Part shown: positions 1 through 10,942 of the stretch, piece by piece | How the letters are laid out: every line of letters starts with the position of its first letter | How positions within the stretch are numbered: the stretch's first letter is position 1 | DNA from: Plectrocnemia conspersa | Taxonomy: Eukaryota > Arthropoda > Insecta > Trichoptera > Polycentropodidae | Direction of reading: 5' to 3' | DNA length: 64,000 nucleotides | NCBI GenBank assembly: GCA_009617715.1 | Contig: VTFK01000111.1 | Location: 1,240,001-1,304,000, forward strand | Notes under the pieces: generated by a model | The model's input: only the letters and a program-made list of their open reading frames with translations | The model's database searches: none | Told to the model about the DNA's origin: nothing | Made by a program: the position numbers and the translations under genes

Positions 1-2
1 GC

Positions 3-413
3 ACCTTGGACTTGTCAAGGTATGAAGAGCCCGACCCCACGATGGAGACGATACTGGAGAACGATACGACGTTGGAGGTGCCCAGCTTTGACAATTCGAC
101 GACGGAAGACAACGCCTGTCCTGATTCGCCGCAAGAGACGACGCCCGTTCTGCCCAAATCCCAGAAGAACGGAAAGCAAAAATGTGATCATATTATTACG
201 CTTAGTTCTAGATCCATAGAGTTAACCGACGCCGTCGTCGCAGTAGATAGGAATTCAAATTCAGAAATCTCAAAGTCAAACGATAACACCGGCGACAAGG
301 AAAGAGCGACGTTTAGACCGGAATGTAACACAATCGAGGCGACTGTCGCCCTGAATTACCGTGGCAACAACGGCGCGCGACGGCTGGCTCCGGCGCTCGG
401 CCCAAACGGGTGA
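3..413 (+). CDS. Terminal exon of an unrecognised gene (partial)
   Basis: The frame starting at base 3 is open from the window edge to a TGA at 411-413, about 136 residues. It is polar, rich in Asp, Glu, Thr, Ser and Asn, with no membrane segment and no domain that I recognise. The sequence is much more GC-rich than the flanks and its codons look normal, so it reads as the 3' coding exon of a gene whose other exons lie to the left of the window. The end resembles a disordered cytoplasmic tail, possibly of a channel or scaffold protein, but that is a guess. Two overlapping AATAAA signals follow about 200 bases after the stop. The second, overlapping plus-strand frame at 22-219 is a shadow. Confidence 0.55.
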   Translation, partial: TLDLSRYEEPDPTMETILENDTTLEVPSFDNSTTEDNACPDSPQETTPVLPKSQKNGKQKCDHIITLSSRSIELTDAVVAVDRNSNSEISKSNDNTGDKERATFRPECNTIEATVALNYRGNNGARRLAPALGPNG

Positions 414-613
414 CCAGCCGACCGCCGCTAGACAATGAAATTACACGTTTGGTCGGAGACCGAAACAAGAGTGAGTGTGGCCGACGGATGCTAGCGAGAG
501 GTGTGAAAATGATTAACGTACGAGCGTAACCTTAAATCCGTATTCCTTTCCATCCCGGAGCCGCTGTTGCGGCGTCTTTACCCGCGAAGAGCTTTACCTC
601 GATTGAACGATGT

Positions 614-624
614 AATAAAATAAA
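614..624 (+). terminator. Candidate polyadenylation signals of the left-edge gene
   Basis: Two overlapping AATAAA hexamers at 614-619 and 619-624 follow the stop codon of the left-edge exon by about 200 bases, which is a normal distance for a short insect 3' UTR. Many more AATAAA motifs occur further on because the DNA is AT-rich, so the choice is not certain. Confidence 0.45.
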
Positions 625-639
625 GTCAACATAGAGAAG

Positions 640-2230
640 ATAGTTGTTTACTCACCGAAAAGCAATCTTACATCGCGATTCATTTTAACGCAGATTTTAA
701 TTGATGATATTAACATTTTTTATATTGACATATTTTTATTGTATTATTAAACGAGCTATACCTGAAGTACATTGACAATTATATATTAAGGCGATAGGTA
801 TAGTTATAATTATAAGTTTGTTAATTAATGCTATTTTGATTATACCGGGTATATTGAAATATTCTCGATGTAAAATTACGTATTAAGAGATGCGTTTTCC
901 AGCGTGTTTTTATACCAGACGATAGGTGCTTTTGCATTCGGTTCTAAATCTCATTTTTAGTTACATTAGATTGTCGCATAAATTCTGTACTTTACAATCG
1001 GAACTATGGAATATTGACAGTAATTAAAATATTCACTCGTCGTTGGGGTAAAATTTATAGTAAGTAACTCATCATTAAACATTAAAAAAATAACGAAATA
1101 TTTTGTTCAAAAATTTATAACACTATTTTAAAGAGTAAAAAAATATAGGAACAATATTTCGTAATATTTTAAAACTAAAGATTTTTTTATTCACATTACA
1201 GACTAAAAATATTTTATTTATTGCCATTTTACAATTATTTAAAACAAAGTAGTTGTTTAAAAATTCATTGTATTAAATGCAATACATAAATTTATTTTGG
1301 TGTGAAGCGAAAGTATTGGCTATACTTGTCAACTGAAACCTATATGGCTTTTTGTCGGTAATGTGTCATTTGAATAAATATAACAAATCTACGGAATCTA
1401 TGCGACGATCTATCATTTGTAGATATTTACCCATTTTTATATGACAACGAATCGTAAATTATATTACTTACGACTCTAATCGCTGTTACTTCAGCTTAAA
1501 TTTCGCTATCGAGTTAAAACTCATGAGACTGCATAAAAATAGTATAATTCCGGTTGTGAATATATAAACGTTAAGCATAATTTGTTTGTTGTTGTGTTAA
1601 ACGTTATTGTTTTATTTCTTCAACTCTTAGAAAAAAGAATCCCAGAATTCATCCCGAATACCAAATAGGATATTTGTCGCGTTCATCGAATATTTCTTGT
1701 ATTTGTGGTCGTCGATTTTACATAAGAATATATAATACCTGTGATGCACCACTGGTACAAAAGTCGAGTTCAATAATTTGCAATCGAAGTGTGTTTGTAA
1801 AAGTGTAATTTTTTAAGTGCAAAAAAAATATTTTTAATACATGTTACGGAGAAAAGTACTATTCAAATATATTTTTCAATATACTCGGACGAGTTTTGAA
1901 AGATAACGTTACGGATTCTTTCTCGCAGTACAATGATTATTGATCTATGTTGGTGTATTAGTGCTGAAATTGATTTTTGATAATTTCAAATAAAAAAAAA
2001 CGTAAAAATGATAATAAAAAAAAAACTACAAAGCTTTCCTACTTATTTAGTATTTTAAATTTTGTAGATTTAGTGTTTAGGTAATCGGATGATTGCGGGT
2101 ATATTTGAAATTATATATACATTTTTCTCGTTTTTTTATTGTTTTAAAACGATTTTTGGTTTCTTTTCCGTGTTTCGTTCTCACTTGTACGTTACGTTAT
2201 ATTGACGCTCATCGTACGAAGATCAAATCG
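640..2230. other. AT-rich intergenic stretch
   Basis: No coding frame, hairpin or clear repeat could be supported here. It is AT-rich with many homopolymer runs. It may include a longer 3' UTR of the left-edge gene. A short phrase near 1305-1350 around TTGGCT resembles one near 8500-8560, suggesting a small shared repeat. Confidence 0.4.
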
Positions 2231-2280
2231 CTCTATTGAGGCAGTGTACTTATTTTCCAATCAAGATATACAGTAATGCC

Positions 2281-2640
2281 TCAAGAATCAAACCAGTTCT
2301 CGAAGATAATAGCAGTAACATTGGATTTCCATATCACTGGAAAATTAGCTTTTTTCAGAGGGCTAAGAATTTCAGATCGATAGATCAGAAGTGGCTTCAA
2401 TTCCCACCGAGCATCGCTGTGAGCTGATCTTTTCTCAAAAGCTATGAAGTTCTTTTCCAGAACAGTTATAAATGGTTTTAGAGTAATACTGTCTATCCTC
2501 TGTTATTTTCTCAAATTTTACGGGGAGCTGTTTCTTGATCATCAATCGCCGCTTCGCTGTGCCAATCACAGCAATCTGTCAAACCATCCAAAAGTTTCAA
2601 CATTCTCAGTATCTCGACTTCATTTCATATTGAATTTTTT
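2281..2640 (-). pseudogene. Tigger/jerky-type DDE transposase fragment
   Basis: Reading the minus strand, an open stretch ending at a TGA at 2281-2283 contains ELKPLLIYRSE, then FPVIWKSN, then IIFENWF. This order is characteristic of the catalytic core of jerky/Tigger (Tc5/pogo group) transposases, where a KPLL-(I/V)-Y-x-SE segment is followed by LPV-x-W-x-SNKKAW and a TAxIFxxWF segment. The KAW part is lost here. Similar-looking coding continues upstream to about 2640 but in a different frame with stops, so the copy is broken by frameshifts. It is a dead transposon fragment. The Tigger-like MITEs at 12.5 and 46.3 kb may belong to the same superfamily. Confidence 0.55.
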
Positions 2641-2697
2641 TCTACAGGACATTTCTTTACTTGATTATCACATCAAATTTTTAATAAATTCTCCATT

Positions 2698-2904
2698 TTA
2701 GATACAAGTTGAATTGAGTGGTTGAGCATCTTTCACCTCTGCAAAATTCACTTTATCCCCATTATAGTCCTTACAGTGATTTACGCAAGGTTTATTTTTA
2801 TAGCCACATCCGCCTCTGAAAAGTCTAAAGTTCAGAGTTTTTCTCTTAGTTAAAGACGAAGACGATGATTGGTTTGTATTACTGTATATGCAACATAAAT
2901 ACAA
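2698..2904 (-). CDS. Doubtful cysteine-rich terminal-exon-like ORF
   Basis: The minus strand is open for about 60 codons after an acceptor-like CAG. It includes a serine run and the segment GGCGYKNKPCVNHC, and ends in STCI before TAA. It could be a terminal exon of an unknown gene or a transposon fragment next to the Tigger remnant. There is no start codon with context, no partner exon and no recognised family, so it is listed only as a possibility. Confidence 0.15.
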   Translation of the reverse strand: MYLCCIYSNTNQSSSSSLTKRKTLNFRLFRGGCGYKNKPCVNHCKDYNGDKVNFAEVKDAQPLNSTCI

Positions 2905-3212
2905 CCCGATTGAAGATCACATTTCAGATTGTTTTAAAGAGTGCGATACAGTCTTCGTACAGATTGTTTGTGTTGTTAGTTTATTATAAATAATACATGA
3001 AAATCTGCTATTTTGATTTTAATAACCGAATATGAGCCACTGAGCTCGTCGCCCCTTTATCAGTACCTGAACTTTCAAATCATTAGTTTAATTTTTCGTT
3101 TTTGACTTAATATTGTTTTTACGTCAAATCACCGTATTGTACGAAATTGTAAAAAAAACATTCCATCTTACTGTAATTAATTTTTAAACTATGTACATAC
3201 ATGATTTCAGAG

Positions 3213-3480
3213 TTGGTGAATAATATTTTTAAATCACTACTCAATTTCAAAATTGAACAATGGTAATAATAATATTTTTAAATCACTACTCGATTTCAAA
3301 ATTGTACATCGATATTTATAATAATAATAATTTTAAATCACTACTCAATTTCAAAATTGAGTAACGATAATAATAATATTTTTAAATCACTACTCAATTT
3401 CAAAATTGTATATCGATGATAATAATAATAATATTTTTAAATCTCTACTCGATTTCAATTTATATATCGATAATGGTAAT
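3213..3480. repeat. Minisatellite, about five units of 50-65 bp
   Basis: Five imperfect head-to-tail units share the core AAATCACTACTCAATTTCAA followed by a short (AAT)n or (TAA)n spacer with an ATCGAT variant. Units start near 3224, 3270, 3330, 3384 and 3439. Divergence between units is mostly in the trinucleotide spacer length. Confidence 0.8.
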
Positions 3481-6410
3481 ATTTTTTTAATCATATTTAA
3501 ACAATTTCATACGGTACGGTTTAATACATATTTCTTGAACATCACAAATATTTTAATAAAAGATGATCATGGACTGTTTATTTTTTTTAATAAATACATA
3601 TATTTTATTTAATTGTGAAAGAATATAAGGTCGGTTATGATTGTGTAAAGATGTCGGAGGTTCGAAACTCATAGTTTTTGTATATACGGGTATCTTTTGA
3701 GAGCGTATATTTTTAAATATACGCCCTTGCGAATCAATATCAGTTCACAATTGTTTTATTTGGGCTCTGGCATCGGTGGTGATTTTTTTGTGTGTAAACC
3801 TTAATTGTAATAATAATAAGCTAGTTGTAAATAAACGTATGAATTCATCAGACAGATTGTTACGGTTGACGTAAAAGTGGCTAGAGTTTTATATATGTAT
3901 ATATATATTATATATATATATTATATATATATATAAATTTAATGTCTGTTTTAAATGTGTCCAAGACCATGATTTGTTCACTGATATAATAAGTTTATTT
4001 AACGATTTATTTATTTAATATATGATACATATATAAAGATTGTTAAACAAGATGTCTATAAAAACGGCCTATGTCACAATCTCAACTAATTGTTTTCATT
4101 CCGCATATATACATATACACTAAATATAAAAAAGTCTTACTTTACATTGTATAAATATATATATATATTATTATTGAAGTATATGATACGTTCAATAAGT
4201 GTAATATAAGGGTCCAATTACTGTCGCGAACGTAATGCATTTTATTTTAGAGAGCTATTCGCCGAAAGATGTATGTCGTTAAGTTAGTGGGATAGTTTTA
4301 AAATTAAGTCTAGTTATATTCTTAGTTGGATTAAAGGTCTGATGATTGCCGCTTTGTCCCGGACAGAAACGAACGTTGCTCTTTCCTCGACGTCTCTTCG
4401 AGTCGGCTACTTTTGTTTTTTATCGTTGTAATTACCACGTACGAATCGACACAAATGTTGCAACCAAATGCCTTTAACAGTATAAAGTATCAAAATATTT
4501 TCCTTGTAATTAACACGGTAGTAAGTTAAGATCACATGTTATAAATTTAAGACATTGTTCACTGTTGAGTATGCAAAAAAAGTAAACGTAGCAATAGGGC
4601 TTCATTTATATTTGTATAAAAGATAAAGTAAATAAAAATCGGTACATTTTACGATCAGCGTCATTCGCAATAACTTTGAGTCGTTGCGAATAACGCCGAT
4701 CCTGAGAGCGAAGAGAGCAAATCACCTGTTACAAATTTATGGAACGGAACGTACAAAATGTAGATTATATGGAACGCTGTATAAAAGATGTGTAAAATAT
4801 TTGATACAATTTAATAAGCAACTCGCAATACCTGACTCCGATACCTTAACTATTCAGAAGTATAAGTGATGAGATGAACAATGTATATATTTTTTTTTAT
4901 ATATTTATATTTATTGGTGATTTGCTTTAATTTTTATTTTACCGGATAGTCCATAGTTTTCTGCCGTATGACGTCCGTACATAACCAGTGTTTCCAGATC
5001 GTACTATTGTATGGACCGCTCTTTATATGATTTACTCGAATATGTGACATTTTAATTTCGATATTATATTTTTATATCTTTAAGGTTCCATTTCAGTTAT
5101 TATTTAACAGTATTTCTAAACACTATTATTTCTCGATAACTTTTGCACTCCTCATTTTTTTAAAAATGTATCAACGATTATACCTCGTAATTTTTCAATA
5201 GTATAATTATCGTTTATTCTTACCATTTAAGTATTTTTTTGTTTTATATAAATCTTAGCAGCTCTTTGAATGTTATTATAACCTAAAAATTGTGAGGCAG
5301 CCGTTATATTAGCAGAGATGTACTTACCGCAAACGACGCTTTCATTCCATTTCATAATTATTATTTAACTGCCATTTTAACGTACAATAGCAAGAATAAA
5401 CAGCACATTCCTTTATATATATACATATATTTTATTATATAAATTTGTTCTACAATATCTACTAATCATTGTGATCTTTATTCCAACAATAAGACCCTCG
5501 CAGTTATTCCATATATTTGAAACAAAAACTTGTTCGAATGAACGATTATCTACCTCAAAACAAATTACCTATATTATTATTATTATTATTATTGCTATAT
5601 AATATAATTTGTTTATTTATAATGTTTTTTTCTGTTTTGTATAAATGCTAAATTATTTTTTAGCAAAGTATTAATTGTAGATTATAGATTTTCATGGGTA
5701 TGTTTGTTTTACACTGTTTACAAATGTTTAAAATTTATTTTGTTTCTGTAGAAGAATTTATATGTTTTCCGGTTCCGATTGAGAGGCGATTTTAAATTTG
5801 TCAGATGGTAACGTCGGAAATTTGTAAAATATGAAATATTTAATAAAAAGTAAAAAAAAAGAGTTCGCAAAACTATAAAATGCTCAATTAAATTATAAAG
5901 TAAAACCTATTAGTGAATTCGACTATAAAAGTAAAACCACATTAGATTTTTCTACAACATATATTTAAAAATAAAAGTATAATTATTGTGTAAATGAACT
6001 TTTTTGGCAAAGTTCTTTTTTGTTTTGTTTTGTATTTTATATCTATAAGATTGCATTGGAAATTTTCGAAATATTTGCATCGTTTTAAATTTATACACAG
6101 GGTTTTGTGTGCAAGATGCAAAAAAAAATTGTCGACACAATAATGAAGACGTTGTATGAAACGCGTCTATAAAAATGTACTATAAAACAAAATTCGCCTA
6201 AACCGAAAGGGATCCATCACATAAGTTGAAAATTAAAATCGTTGTTTGTATGTTTTTTTGTATTGAATTTAACAAGTTTACAAATTTGTCAAAGTTATAA
6301 ACTGCCACTATGTACATTTTTTTAAATTTATTTTAATTTTTATAATTACGAATAAATAATTGAAAACAAAATATGAGAAAATGCTTGTTTTATTGTTATT
6401 TTTATAATAT
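3481..6410. other. Long AT-rich stretch without a supported gene
   Basis: Nothing codes convincingly. It contains simple TA-rich runs at about 3893-3937, 4145-4170 and 5415-5445, and an ATT run near 5570-5592. Short frames here, such as 4684-4869, lack codon character and context. Confidence 0.4.
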
Positions 6411-6616
6411 TGTAGGGGCTTATTTATATATTAATTTATTTAGGTTTATTATGGCCGAAATTCGGCAGCACTCTGGTAAAACTCTGGCGAGCCTGCTCGC
6501 CAATGCAGACCCGCGCTCCGTTTACTATCTATATGTATATGATAATAAACATGTTACTATTAATCGTCAATAAAAATACTACTGCAGCGGCTCAATCTGT
6601 GTCTAACCACCCGTCA
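6411..6616 (+). repeat. LTR-like repeat, family A, copy 1
   Basis: It starts TGTAGGGGC, contains GGCAGCACTCTGGTAAAACT, an AATAAAAATACTACTGCAGC polyadenylation-like block, and ends CCACCCGTCA. The same order is found at 16449-16597, 31960-32165, 35937-36155 and 40320-40515. TG...CA ends with an internal AATAAA are what a solo LTR looks like. I saw no target duplication, and similarity runs a little past the CCCGTCA end in two copies, so a SINE-like or truncated element is not excluded. Confidence 0.5.
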
Positions 6617-6654
6617 CATTCCGTCTCCAAAATATCAACTATTTATATCTAACA

Positions 6655-7110
6655 GATTTTGCATTTTTCTGGCCAAATTAAAATAGGGGAAATGCCTCTA
6701 CCTTCCCCCCTTCTAAATGACGTCCCTGTTTAGTCCATGTCAAAAGCAATATTACGACTTAAAATAAGTGGGAATCTGGCGTTTACAATACGACTGTTTA
6801 AAATAATATAAATTAAATGAGGAACATATAAACCGAATTTTGCCCAATAGAAGAGTGCAAAAAACAATTATCACTTCTCAGAAGTCAAAAATCCACGTCA
6901 AAAGCAATAAAACCATGTCGTCGCCGTTACGAGTTTATTGCTTTTGATGTGAATTTTTTACTTCTGAGAACTGATAATTGTTTTTACCCTCTCTTATTGA
7001 CCAAAATTCGGTTTGAATATACTTGAACCAATACTTTTATATTAGAAGTTCGTAGAAACATCGATAAGTATAGTTATTATAAAGACAGCCACCGGTATTT
7101 CCATATCTAG
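6655..7110. repeat. Modular non-autonomous repeat, copy 1
   Basis: The order of modules is a GC-rich end with TGACGTCCCTG, a TCTGGCGTTTACAATACGAC block, then a long inverted repeat. One arm has GAGTGCAAAAAACAATTATC and CACGTCAAAAGCAATAAAA. The opposing arm is at about 6940-7000. This order recurs at 23.6, 25.4, 27.3, 30.0, 39.6, 40.5, 43.1 and 63.7 kb. It has no coding capacity and is best seen as a MITE-like DNA-transposon derivative. Confidence 0.65.
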
Positions 7111-8034
7111 TATATTTTAAATAATAATGTGGTGAGCGATACAGTTGGCAATTCTGGAACTACACGAGCAACACCAGGGCGGAGCAGCCGAGCGAAAGAC
7201 TTACATGAAGGTAAGCAAATTGTGTGTAAAAACTGTTTAGGATTAGGATTTTATCTCTCACTGATTCGAAAGGTAAATAGAGAGCTGTTAAATGATTTCT
7301 TGCAGATAGAAATCTGGAGGCCATGCGTTAATTCGTCTTCAAGGTATCAAGATTTTATAAAGGTGCGAAAAAGTGTTTTCCTGTAAAATTTAGAGGAGAT
7401 GCTCGAGAGGCTCTATAAATTTTTCATACTGAGTTTCGCTTTTTTATGAATATAATCTTCCACAGCGCTACAACCGGTGGTCGGTTTTGACCTTATGAAT
7501 ATAATCTAGATTTTGTATATTTTAAGAAGTCATTGAGTGAATTTGTGCACGTCATTTATATTGGTCTTTCAATGAAGCTCGGATACATTGGATATAAGGT
7601 CAATTTAGGACCAATCGTGTTACTGTTTGATTCTGTTTCGTGGATGAATCAACCGATAATTACAAAGTATATGTACAGAAATAATGTACTGTTAAAAAGC
7701 GCGTTTCGAAGCTTATGAATAAAAGTGTTTTAAGAGTATTTATGATGCGGCAACTGATAATTGATTGACTTTTAAAAGTATGCATTGCTATCTCAAAAAA
7801 AATCTTAGGTGTTTATAAATTTAGATTTCATTCTTGTTTTGTTTAGCTATATATATCTTTGTTGTTGTAGCTTTATATAAGGGTCATTATTAAACCTCCT
7901 ACAACTTTATGAACTGTAGAGCATTCCAAGTTTAGGCTGAAATAAAGAATATAATAATACAGAAAGAAAAAACTTTTTTTTTTCATTTTTTTTAATTTGT
8001 TTATTGTACATTTTGTTGTTGAAACTTTATTTCT
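7111..8034. other. Intergenic, with one weak exon-like segment
   Basis: At about 7125-7210 there is a GC-richer segment ending in a strong donor-like GAAG/GTAAGC. It could be an untranslated or coding exon of an unknown plus-strand transcript. No partner exon was found. The remainder is AT-rich with nothing supported. Confidence 0.25.
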
Positions 8035-8298
8035 TTAGCACCAATGGATGAGCATGTAAGGTTTTGGCTGCACGCGAAGGCTGTGAGGCTGCTGGTCGCG
8101 TATTTCGACACAATCCACGTCGTTTGTCCACTCGGCCCGATGAACCTTCTGAGTCGTACAGTGCACACCGATGGCCGTCTTGACGTGCGCCGTTTGTGTA
8201 CTCTCAAGGCAGGCAAGTCCAAACTTTGGCCCCCAGATAGGATTCAAGACACGTTTCGCTCCGATTGTGAACTCCTCGACTCCTTTTGAGTTTTTATG
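8035..8298 (-). CDS. Unassigned GC-rich terminal-exon-like ORF
   Basis: On the minus strand an acceptor TTTTCAACAG is followed by 88 open codons to a TAA at 8035-8037. The product contains IWGPKFGLACLES, HCTTQKVHRAEW and YMLIHWC, and I do not recognise it. The plus strand is also open over 8044-8289, so coding direction is not proven. The segment stands out from AT-rich flanks. It could be an exon of an unknown gene or a fragment of a mobile element. Joining it to 4EHP exon 5 would put it in another frame and stop after about 18 codons, so I do not favour it as a 4EHP exon. Confidence 0.3.
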   Translation of the reverse strand, partial: HKNSKGVEEFTIGAKRVLNPIWGPKFGLACLESTQTAHVKTAIGVHCTTQKVHRAEWTNDVDCVEIRDQQPHSLRVQPKPYMLIHWC

Positions 8299-8302
8299 CT
8301 GT

Positions 8303-9845
8303 TGAAAATTTACATTGATTAAGAAGATCGTTCTGAATTGAAAATTAGACTACGTTAATGCATAAATGTTCATTCGTCACGTATTTGTTGATAATGTTCA
8401 GCTAGTTGTGGGTTTCGTTCAAAGGACATAAAAGCAAATATAACTATTTAAAATAAATAAACTAATAAATTAAATTAAATCAACCTTAAAATAAATTAAG
8501 GCGTAAAGCCAAAATATTGGCTTCCATTTGTCTGCATTAGTCCAACTAAAGCCAATTTATTGGCTTTCTGTCGATGATTTATTTTGCACTTTTTATTTGG
8601 CTTTAGTATCGAGTTTTGACACTTGAAAAGTGATTTTTTTGTTTTAACTCAGCTTCTATTTTTACAGTATTAGGCAACAATATAAATATTGAAGCTAATT
8701 GGCATTTTTGATTTTAGCTCTCTAATGTGTTTTGATACAAAGAAAAACTATACGTTTATGATTATTAATTCAATATTTTACATTTTATTACGAAATAACA
8801 ATAAATTTGTACAGAAGTTCACTCACTCGTACAATGGAATTAAAAATATTTAGATATCATTTGTCGTTACATATCAAAATTACTAAGTCATTAAGGCGAT
8901 ATTATAAATAAAAATGTCAACGGTAGAATAATTGTAATATTCTATTCGAGATGTGAAACATAATCGTCTATTTCTGATCAAATTATTTTAATCCATTTTT
9001 ATTGAAACTGCAGTATGAAATTTTTTAGCTTGACTCTGATAAATTTAATATCATACGACAAACTCATAATTATAATATATAAATAAACATTTAGAATTAG
9101 CCAGATTAAAAGCCACAATCGCATATTTTGGAGTTAAATGCCATATATATCTTCCCATTCGCCAGATTGTTTGGAATATTTTTTTTAAATATATACAAGT
9201 CAATCAATTCAGGTATATTTTGAGAAAACTTGATAAAAACAGCTTCATATTATTTGAATCAACAATAACTTAGTTTAATAATGATAATACATAATTATTT
9301 TTATTGCTTGTTTATGTTACAGAATTTACAGGACTATCGTAGATAACGGCCATAAAAATGTATTCTCTGCTTATAACAGACAGCAATGTAAATGTGGTCG
9401 ATTTAATAAATGATATGTAATCGCACAAGCGAATCAACACACATTCACATCATAAAACTAGGTTTCCCTTTAAGCAACAGAGCTCATGAATGTGGTAAAA
9501 CATGCCATGCTAAAAAAGATTAACACCACTTCTCAGAGACAAAAAATTGCCTTCTAAGAAAGAGTAAACAAAAATTGTCAATAAAAAATTCAGTGATTCA
9601 TCCAAATCTAGTTTTGAAAAAAAATTTCGTTTTTTGAATATTTCGATTTCATTAACCCATGGACTCCGAGCGATTTGGATACACATGTTCGCGCAAAAAA
9701 AACATAACTGTTTATCCAGTTGCACATTTAAACACAAAATTTGGAGAAGTTGTCAAGTAGTATCTTATCGAAATTTAGAATGTTTAGCTTTATAAAAATA
9801 ATATCTTTTAATTTCCATTTGCTTCGGTTTATTATAAAAATTGTT
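8303..9845. other. AT-rich intergenic stretch
   Basis: No gene or repeat was supported, apart from a short TTGGCT-rich phrase at about 8500-8560 that resembles one near 1305-1350. A minus frame at 9510-9737 is of AT-rich noise type. Confidence 0.35.
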
Positions 9846-9847
9846 CA

Positions 9848-10060
9848 TAACTAGCTGCGGTACCTCGCGATAGTGAGTGTCCAACAGTTAGTTAAGTACA
9901 TAAGTTTATTTAAATAACTGATCAAAATATAATGTCGAAAAAAATTAAGTCACGTAATATGAAAGACCCTTCTGTAGTTTTTACAAAGGCCAGAAATAAT
10001 ATTACACAAGTTGTAAAAGTAAAATCACGGAAAAATAGGATTTTAGCTTATAATTTATTT
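9848..10060 (+). repeat. Diverged direct repeat, copy 1
   Basis: It begins TAACTAGCTGCGGTACCTCG and continues through AAAGACCCTTCTG and TTTTTACAAAGGCC to AAATCACGGAA. A second copy with the same landmarks in the same order lies at 10302-10520. Both are on the plus strand. It is perhaps a SINE or a LINE 3' end. Confidence 0.55.
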
Positions 10061-10301
10061 TCATTAGAAAGTTTTTAAGTTTAGTATTTTATGTGTTAAT
10101 AAAACATTATTTTTGAAAAAATTATTGACAGTAAAATATTGTAGGAATTTTCTTATTATACTCATTTTCGGAAAGTTTGCAGGTTGAAGAATAGTGCATT
10201 ACTGGCGTCAAGTCTGTGAGAATATGACATCAACAAAATAGTCGACTAAGATATACGAAGGAATTAATATTTGAATTAAAAAAAAATAATAATAATTATG
10301 T

Positions 10302-10520
10302 ATAACTAGCTGCGGTACCTCATGACAGTGAGGTGACCGACAGTCAGGTAAATACTTTGTTCAAATATTTGATTAAAAATTTAAGTTGCAAATATAAAAG
10401 ACCTTAAATCCCTTTCAGCATTTCTTTCACAAAGGCCTGAAATGATATTACACTTTTTACTGGTGGATAAATGGTAATGAAAAGTAAATCACGGAATTGA
10501 ATATTTTTCGAATAATAGCG
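10302..10520 (+). repeat. Diverged direct repeat, copy 2
   Basis: It shares with 9848-10060 the start TAACTAGCTGCGGTACCTC, AAAGACCTTAAATCCCTTTC, ACAAAGGCCTGAAATGATAT and AAATCACGGAA. The copies have many substitutions and small indels, so the duplication is old or reflects two independent insertions. Confidence 0.55.
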
Positions 10521-10942
10521 ATCTCTTAGAACATATTTAACACTTGATTTACTCTCGCGTTACACATAGATCCCTGTATTTCTTGTTGTAACGTAAGAAT
10601 CGGGTTAGTGAGGGAAGTGGATAATAATTGGAAATCTCCACAACATTATTAATAGCAAAGGAAAGTAACCGACGTCTTTTAATCGGGCTAAATCTAATAC
10701 CCGTCGCGTATGACTATAATTTTTCACTATCGACTTAACATAATTCCATTGTACGTTCATATATAATAACAGTTCAACATATAACAACACAATAATTGCA
10801 GTTACTGATTCGGGCCGAGTTACACTTTCGTTTACCAAAGCTTCCCCGTCAACCACACTATAATTTCAAAATACAGACTCATTAAATATGACTATAGTTT
10901 TTCATAATTATCCACCGTACCCCCGTGCTCGGTCCATTACGA

